From: Deferribacteres bacterium
GTDB taxonomy: Bacteria > Nitrospirota > Thermodesulfovibrionia > UBA6902
Direction: 5' to 3'
Length of the DNA stretch: 5,317 nt
Assembly: GCA_013152795.1 (NCBI GenBank)
Contig: JAADFS010000144.1
Location: 1 to 5,317 of the forward strand
Shown here piece after piece: positions 1-3,317 of this stretch. The notes under the pieces are model-generated. The model saw only the letters and a program-made list of their open reading frames with translations, was not told the origin of the DNA and did not search any database. The translations under genes were made by a program, and so were the position numbers. The stretch's first letter is position 1; each line of letters starts with the position of its first letter.

Positions 1-120
1 CCCCTAAAATTTTTTCTGTAAACATCAATAGTTACAAGGACGGTTGTGCAAGTTTCTCTCATCTTTCAGATCAACCTGTTTTTCGGGCAAATACTCGAAT
101 ATTAAATCTTCAATTTTAAT

Positions 121-167
121 CGGATGGAATGGAAATTTTCACGCGGGAAAATCTTCCATTCCATCCG
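121..167. repeat. Near-perfect inverted repeat (hairpin)
   Basis: The arm 121-134 (cggatggaatggaa) is the exact reverse complement of 154-167. The pairing continues with 135-140 (attttc) against 147-152 (gaaaat), leaving one unpaired base at 153 and a 6-nt loop at 141-146. That gives 20 paired bases in a 47-nt structure. Neither side is followed by a T-run, so it is not a classical intrinsic terminator on either strand. It could be a palindromic repeat, a structured RNA element, or the end of a decayed mobile element. Confidence 0.75.
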
Positions 168-286
168 GCCACCTGTAACAAGACCCTTCTCTCTCCCTGA
201 GCTGCTGAAGTTCCCGCTATGTCAAAGAGCTGTGAAATACCGCGTATCGTAAATATATCACCAGTATGCTGAATTGAGTATTTCAT

Positions 287-316
287 ATAATACAATACAG
301 CTTGCCTTCATGACAA
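287..316 (-). promoter_or_regulatory. Candidate leftward sigma-70-type promoter
   Basis: On the - strand, TTGTCA (311-316) and TATTAT (287-292) are separated by 18 bases; each hexamer is one base off the consensus. Transcription would run left from about 280 through the 121-167 hairpin. No intact gene is seen downstream within the window, so this is either a relic, a promoter for a small RNA, or a chance match in AT-rich DNA. Confidence 0.2.
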
Positions 317-332
317 TATCGCCATTATTAAG

Positions 333-352
333 CTTACAGTGGCATAAAAATA
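333..352 (-). repeat. Dispersed element, copy 1 (inverted)
   Basis: The - strand reads tatttttatgccactgtaag, an exact 20-base match to 1714-1733 on the + strand. The copy sits inside an imperfect hairpin (330-366): AAGCTT at 330-335 can pair with AAGCTT at 361-366, and GGCATA (341-346) with TATGCC (351-356) around a 4-base AAAA loop. With the copy at 1714-1733 it forms inverted repeats that bracket the thiouridine-synthase gene. The sequence around the 20 bases does not extend the match. Confidence 0.7.
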
Positions 353-387
353 TGCCGGAAAAGCTTTATCTGCAAAGGGCACCCCTT

Positions 388-419
388 CCCTCCTCCCAAC
401 GGGAGGGGGGTCTCTTTCT
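388..419 (+). terminator. Terminator-like GC hairpin with pyrimidine tail
   Basis: The bases 388-397 (ccctcctccc) pair with 401-410 (gggagggggg) in a 10-bp stem with one T-G wobble and an AAC loop. The stem is followed on the + strand by a T-rich tail, tctctttct (411-419). This fits a rho-independent terminator for transcription arriving from the left. It lies well before the promoter zone of the next gene, so it probably insulates that gene. The tail is not a pure T-run, so efficiency is uncertain. Confidence 0.5.
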
Positions 420-473
420 GCACCCTGACAACTGCACCCTGCACCCTTAAATCTTAACTTTGAACTTTGTTAC
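418..473. repeat. Degenerate 7-nt tandem array
   Basis: Read in steps of seven from 418, the units are ctgcacc, ctgacaa, ctgcacc, ctgcacc, cttaaat, cttaact, ttgaact and ttgttac. Three are identical and the others drift toward CTTAACT/TTGAACT while keeping the 7-base phase. It begins inside the tail of the preceding hairpin. It is noncoding and looks like an intergenic minisatellite. Confidence 0.6.
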
Positions 474-514
474 TCCCCAACTCTCCCGCCGGCTCATGCA
501 ACATTTAAGGCAAA

Positions 515-528
515 TTGAAAGTTGAAAG
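515..528. repeat. Tandem TTGAAAG duplication
   Basis: TTGAAAG occurs twice back to back (515-521 and 522-528), again with a 7-base period. The reverse complement of the nearby segment 459-469 (ctttgaacttt) matches 518-528 with one mismatch, so a stem between the end of the heptamer array and this duplication is possible. The second TTGAAA may double as a promoter -35 box. Confidence 0.55.
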
Positions 529-551
529 CGAATAATTGTAAAATTTATATT
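522..551 (+). promoter_or_regulatory. Candidate sigma-70-type promoter for the gene at 594
   Basis: TTGAAA (522-527) and TATATT (546-551) are 18 bases apart, each one mismatch from consensus. A start near 558 would give a leader of roughly 36 nt containing the ribosome-binding site. The zone 536-577 is so AT-rich that other pairs fit too, for example TTGTAA (536-541) with TATATA (559-564). The location is well supported; the exact boxes are not. Confidence 0.4.
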
Positions 552-593
552 TACAGATTATATAAATATAATATAAACGCGGAGAGAGATATC

Positions 594-1622
594 ATGGCAA
601 AAGCGGTTGCATTATATTCAGGCGGTCTTGACAGCACCCTGGCGATACTCGTGATGATGCGGCAGGGGGTTGAAGTAACGGCCGTGACCTTTCTGAATCA
701 CTTCGGCTGTGACATCAGCGACAAATCCTCCTGCTCAAAAGACCCGTTTGCCGCCTCCGTAAAGTTCGGTTTCCAGGTCAAGCTTTCGCACCTGTCGGAC
801 AAATTTCTTGAAATAGTGAAAAATCCCGAGCACGGCCACGGCAAAAACATGAATCCCTGCATCGACTGCAGGATTCTCATGCTGAAAGAGGCGAAGGAGT
901 TCATGAAGCTCCTGAATGCCGACTTTATCATCACCGGCGAGGTCCTCGGCCAGAGGCCCATGAGCCAGCGAAGGGAATGTTTCCCCATGATCGACAAGGC
1001 AGCAGGCGTCAAGGGCATAGTCCTGAGGCCACTGAGCGCAAAACTGCTCAACCCGACCATACCCGAGCAGGAAGGGCTGGTCAACAGGGACATGCTCCTG
1101 GATTTCAGCGGGCGCTCGAGAAAGCCGCAGATGGCCCTTGCAGAGGAGTTCGGACTGACTGAATACCCCGCGCCTGCAGGGGGATGCCTGCTTACGGAGC
1201 CCAATTATTCGTTCAGATTAAGGGATCTGCTGGAGCATGACAAGGACCCCGGATACACGGACATCAATCTCCTGAGGCTCGGCAGGCATTTCAGGTACTC
1301 CCCTGACTGTAAGATCATCGTGGGAAGGAACAGGGAGGAAAACGCCGCCATTGCATCACTTGCCAGCCCCGGCGACCGCCTCCTGAGGGTGGAAGGGTTT
1401 GGGAGCCCCCTGACCCTGATCCGGGGCAATGCAGCAGGCGATGCACTGACTGTTGCGGCATCCCTGTGCGCACGATACTCCGATGCCAAAAACCTCCCGG
1501 AAGTGAATGTGGCGGTCTCGGAAAACGGCCGGAAATACTACCTCAGGGTACAGCCTGCCGATGATGAGCTGATAGAGCGTTACAGGGTCGGGATGAAGAA
1601 GCCGGCCGTGGCTTTGAGGTAA
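594..1622 (+). CDS. PP-loop thiouridine synthase-like ATPase with C-terminal NFACT-R-like domain
   Basis: Likely a cytoplasmic RNA (tRNA) sulfuration enzyme that adenylates a uridine and transfers sulfur to it. The 342-residue protein opens with a beta strand and the PP-loop SGGLDS (residues 9-14), the ATP-binding signature of MnmA/ThiI-type enzymes. A Cys-x-x-Cys pair (Cys89, Cys92, in NPCIDC) and Cys198 in an AGGCLLT motif sit where this superfamily carries catalytic or Fe-S-ligating cysteines; Cys39, Cys47 and Cys129 are extra. From about residue 225 the sequence resembles NFACT-R: IIVGRNREEN, then SPGD, a GSPLTLIRG stretch and YSDAKN. Fusions of that RNA-binding domain to thiouridine synthase-like modules are known; no THUMP domain is seen. 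The ATG at 594 is preferred because GGAGAG (581-586) lies 7 bases upstream and the PP-loop follows directly; an upstream TTG at 522 would add an unconserved, AT-rich tail. The exact modified nucleotide cannot be told. Confidence 0.88.
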   Translation: MAKAVALYSGGLDSTLAILVMMRQGVEVTAVTFLNHFGCDISDKSSCSKDPFAASVKFGFQVKLSHLSDKFLEIVKNPEHGHGKNMNPCIDCRILMLKEAKEFMKLLNADFIITGEVLGQRPMSQRRECFPMIDKAAGVKGIVLRPLSAKLLNPTIPEQEGLVNRDMLLDFSGRSRKPQMALAEEFGLTEYPAPAGGCLLTEPNYSFRLRDLLEHDKDPGYTDINLLRLGRHFRYSPDCKIIVGRNREENAAIASLASPGDRLLRVEGFGSPLTLIRGNAAGDALTVAASLCARYSDAKNLPEVNVAVSENGRKYYLRVQPADDELIERYRVGMKKPAVALR

Positions 1623-1638
1623 CGGCCTTCTGTTTTTT
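1604..1638 (+). terminator. Possible intrinsic terminator overlapping the stop codon
   Basis: GGCCGT (1604-1609) can pair with ACGGCC (1622-1627) around a 12-base loop that includes the end of the gene and its TAA. A run of six T follows at 1633-1638. The stem is short and five bases separate it from the T-run, so it is a moderate candidate for ending the thiouridine-synthase transcript. Confidence 0.35.
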
Positions 1639-1656
1639 ACGGGTGCCGCCGTGCCA

Positions 1657-1679
1657 GCGGTGTTTTTATTCAACTGTAA
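1657..1679 (+). repeat. Dispersed element, copy 2 (degenerate)
   Basis: This segment reads gcggtgtttttat, then tca, then actgtaa. It matches the element at 1710-1732 at 19 of 23 positions, in direct orientation with a 53-base offset. Like that copy it follows a GC-rich stretch capable of weak pairing (around 1643-1663) and contains five T in a row. Confidence 0.6.
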
Positions 1680-1688
1680 ACCTTAACA

Positions 1689-1710
1689 GGCAGGAGAGCC
1701 TGCCGGCAGG
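1689..1710. repeat. GGCAGG/CCTGCC inverted repeats with alternative pairings
   Basis: GGCAGG (1689-1694) pairs with CCTGCC (1699-1704) around an AGAG loop. The same CCTGCC is also the left half of a perfect 12-base palindrome with GGCAGG at 1705-1710. The two pairings exclude each other at the RNA level. The block abuts the third copy of the dispersed element and a run of five T (1716-1720), so it may be a terminator-like or attenuator-like structure in the leader of the transporter gene, or part of a longer repeat unit. Confidence 0.45.
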
Positions 1711-1732
1711 CGGTATTTTTATGCCACTGTAA
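1710..1732 (+). repeat. Dispersed element, copy 3
   Basis: It reads gcggtatttttat, then gcc, then actgtaa. Bases 1714-1733 are identical over 20 positions to the reverse complement of 333-352, and 1710-1732 matches 1657-1679 at 19 of 23 positions. It ends 23 bases before the transporter start codon, so it would lie in or next to that gene's promoter or leader. Confidence 0.7.
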
Positions 1733-1755
1733 GGTACAAGCAAGAGGGATAGTCT

Positions 1756-3060
1756 ATGTATAACCTTGTAAGTTTTGCCGGGATATTTGTCCTCATGGGC
1801 TTTGCCTGGCTGTTTTCCACAAACAGGAGAGTCGTTAACTGGCGCGTGGTTGTCTGGGGATGCCTCCTTCAGTTGATCTTCGCCCTTTTTATCTTCATCG
1901 TGCCTGCCGGTGCAGATGTATTCATGTTCATAAACGACGGCCTGGTAAAGATTATCGATGTTGCAGGCGCCGGCACGAAATTCGTCTTCGGCAGGCTTGC
2001 CCTGCCGCCGGGAGCAACCGATGAATGGGGCGGTGAATCCCTCGGATTCATCTTTGCCTTCCAGGCGCTCCCTACAATCATATTTTTTGCCAGCCTCATG
2101 GCCGTGCTCTACTACATCGGGGTTATGACATGGCTCATAAAGGTGTTTTCGAGAATCTTCACGAGGCTGATGAGGGTAAGCGGGGCGGAGTCACTGTGTA
2201 CGGCGAGCAATATCTTTGTGGGCATTGAGTCGGCAACGACCATCCGCCCCTACCTGGCGAGGATGACGCGCTCGGAATTGTGCACCATACTGACGGCGGG
2301 TATGGCGACAATCGCATCCAGTGTGCTGGCGATTTATATCCTGATACTGCAGAAACAGTTCCCGACAATAGCGGGACACCTGGTATCGGCATCCTTTCTT
2401 TCGGCCCCCGCAGCAATTGTAATGTCGAAACTCCTGCTGCCTGAGACCGAAAAACCCGAGACACTGGGAACGGATGTGGAGCCTTACTATGAAAAGGAAT
2501 CATCCGTTATCGAGGCGACGATAAACGGTGCAAACGCCGGGCTTAAGCTCGTCGCCGGAATCATCGCCCTGCTCATTGCATTTCTGGGACTCGCGGCGCT
2601 GGCGGACTTCTTTCTTGCAGGGGCAGGGGCGAAACTGAACAGCCTGACAGGACTGAACATCGACTGGTCACTGAAAGGGCTGCTCGGATACGCGTTCTAC
2701 CCCTTTACCCTGATAATAGGCGTACCGCCTTCCGATGCCTTTGAGATATCAAAGATAATAGGCGAGAGGGCGATAGTCACGGAAACCAAGTCCTATATGG
2801 ACCTTGCATCACTCCTTGCAGCCGGAGCGCTGAAAGACCCCCGCTCCGCCTTTATAGCCACATATGCCCTCTGCGGTTTTGCGCATATAGCCTCCCTCGC
2901 CATATTCGTCGGCGGCATAGCAGCGCTTGTCCCCGAGAGAACATCTGATCTTTCGGCAGTGGGCGTGCGTGCGCTTGCGGCGGCCACACTCGCCTGTCTC
3001 ATGACAGCCGCTGTGGCGGGCACATTTTTTAAAGGCGGTTCAATCCTCTTAGGGCAATAG
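1756..3060 (+). CDS. Concentrative nucleoside transporter (CNT/NupC family), divergent binding site
   Basis: An inner-membrane symporter of the CNT family, which imports nucleosides with Na+ or H+. The 434-residue protein has family-typical length and order: an N-terminal helical part (about 4-50), a central gate-like region (about 97-200), and a C-terminal transport domain (about 205-425) with LLGYAFYPFTLIIGVPPSDA (308-328) and YALCGFA (370-376). Compared with what is known of the Vibrio cholerae CNT, the Na+-site segment NIFVG (152-156) and the following TIA (185-187) look kept. The substrate motifs differ: the usual GQTEAP is GIESAT (156-161), apparently one residue shorter; NEFVAY is TETKSY (342-347), keeping its Glu; GFAN is GFAH (374-377), keeping Phe375 and Ser380. 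The ATG at 1756 has AGAGGG (1743-1748) 7 bases upstream. No partner gene for nucleoside use is visible. Family membership is firm; the substrate may not be a standard nucleoside. Confidence 0.9.
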   Translation: MYNLVSFAGIFVLMGFAWLFSTNRRVVNWRVVVWGCLLQLIFALFIFIVPAGADVFMFINDGLVKIIDVAGAGTKFVFGRLALPPGATDEWGGESLGFIFAFQALPTIIFFASLMAVLYYIGVMTWLIKVFSRIFTRLMRVSGAESLCTASNIFVGIESATTIRPYLARMTRSELCTILTAGMATIASSVLAIYILILQKQFPTIAGHLVSASFLSAPAAIVMSKLLLPETEKPETLGTDVEPYYEKESSVIEATINGANAGLKLVAGIIALLIAFLGLAALADFFLAGAGAKLNSLTGLNIDWSLKGLLGYAFYPFTLIIGVPPSDAFEISKIIGERAIVTETKSYMDLASLLAAGALKDPRSAFIATYALCGFAHIASLAIFVGGIAALVPERTSDLSAVGVRALAAATLACLMTAAVAGTFFKGGSILLGQ

Positions 3061-3069
3061 GCAAGGCAC

Positions 3070-3246
3070 CTACTGGTTGCCGAAGCCGTTGTCCCTGCCG
3101 CAGTCAGGGCAGGCCCATGTAATATTGTTACACGTCATGCCCCACAGGTTTTCCTGCATGCACTCCTGGCACATGGCAAACCCGCAGGAACACGTCCATG
3201 CAAATCTCACCTTCCGCCGGCACGCCACGCATGTATATTCCCTCAC
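3070..3246 (-). CDS. Small cysteine-rich zinc-binding protein, RING-like spacing (58 aa)
   Basis: An unnamed small protein, probably a zinc finger; its function is unknown. It has nine cysteines: C6xxC9, C19xC21, C26xxC29, C39 and C46xxC49. Without C39 the spacing is C-x2-C-x9-C-x-C-x4-C-x2-C-x16-C-x2-C, four pairs as expected of two zinc sites in a RING-like cross-brace, though two stacked zinc ribbons are also possible. Recognisable blocks are CSCGFAMC, ENLWGMTC and ITWACPDCG, ending in GFGNQ. There are no membrane segments or signal peptide. The only reasonable start in this frame is GTG at 3246, just before REYTC; an in-frame TGA lies about 30 codons upstream with no ATG between. AGGGG is about 10 bases upstream of the GTG. 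The stop is 9 bp from the convergent transporter stop, and the start overlaps the end of a 24-codon frame that follows the large gene. Coding is supported by the clean cysteine pattern; the family name is not known to me. Confidence 0.75.
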   Translation of the reverse strand: MREYTCVACRRKVRFAWTCSCGFAMCQECMQENLWGMTCNNITWACPDCGRDNGFGNQ

Positions 3247-3317
3247 AGGCAGTGATCCCCTGTGCGTAAAACCAGTCTCGGCCCGGGGCCGTGCTGAATA
3301 TCAGGTCTCGATATCAT
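3243..3317 (-). CDS. Possible 24-codon coupling leader ORF
   Basis: An ATG at 3317 opens a 24-residue frame (MISRPDIQ... ending GDHCL) that stops with TGA at 3243-3245. Its ATG overlaps the TGA of the large upstream gene as ATGA, and its own TGA overlaps the GTG start of the cysteine-rich gene as GTGA. AGGAGG (3323-3328) lies 5 bases before the ATG, an excellent ribosome-binding site. The peptide has no recognisable features. It may be a leader that passes ribosomes from the large gene to the zinc protein, or simply a spacer with a chance reading frame. Confidence 0.3.
   Translation of the reverse strand: MISRPDIQHGPGPRLVLRTGDHCL

Larger units (their letters stand above)
1..593. other. Gene-poor left intergenic region
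   Basis: No convincing complete gene lies here. A + strand frame is open from the left edge and stops at 117-119, but its 38 codons match no family I recognise. A - strand frame from 216 to 28 reads protein-like but is broken by a TGA at 139-141 and has no good start. What the stretch does hold is a long hairpin at 121-167, a short dispersed element inside a hairpin at 330-366, a GC-rich terminator-like hairpin at 388-419, a degenerate heptamer array at 418-473, a duplicated 7-mer at 515-528 and an AT-rich promoter zone just before the gene at 594. Confidence 0.7.

Noticed and set aside
3..119. + strand frame open from the left edge, 38 codons ending at TAA 117-119
   Set aside because: No recognisable motif, and the opposite strand reads at least as protein-like; too short to support.
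338..357. Sigma-54 promoter at TGGCATAAAAATATGC
   Set aside because: The GG and GC dinucleotides are one base too far apart for the -24/-12 spacing, and the segment is better explained as part of the dispersed element and its hairpin.
522..594. TTG at 522 as the start of the thiouridine-synthase gene
   Set aside because: It would add 24 residues encoded by AT-rich promoter-like DNA; the ATG at 594 has a proper ribosome-binding site and places the PP-loop at the usual distance from the N-terminus.
594..3060. Thiouridine synthase and transporter as one operon
   Set aside because: The 133-bp gap contains a possible terminator and repeat elements, and the functions show no clear link; co-transcription cannot be excluded but is not supported.
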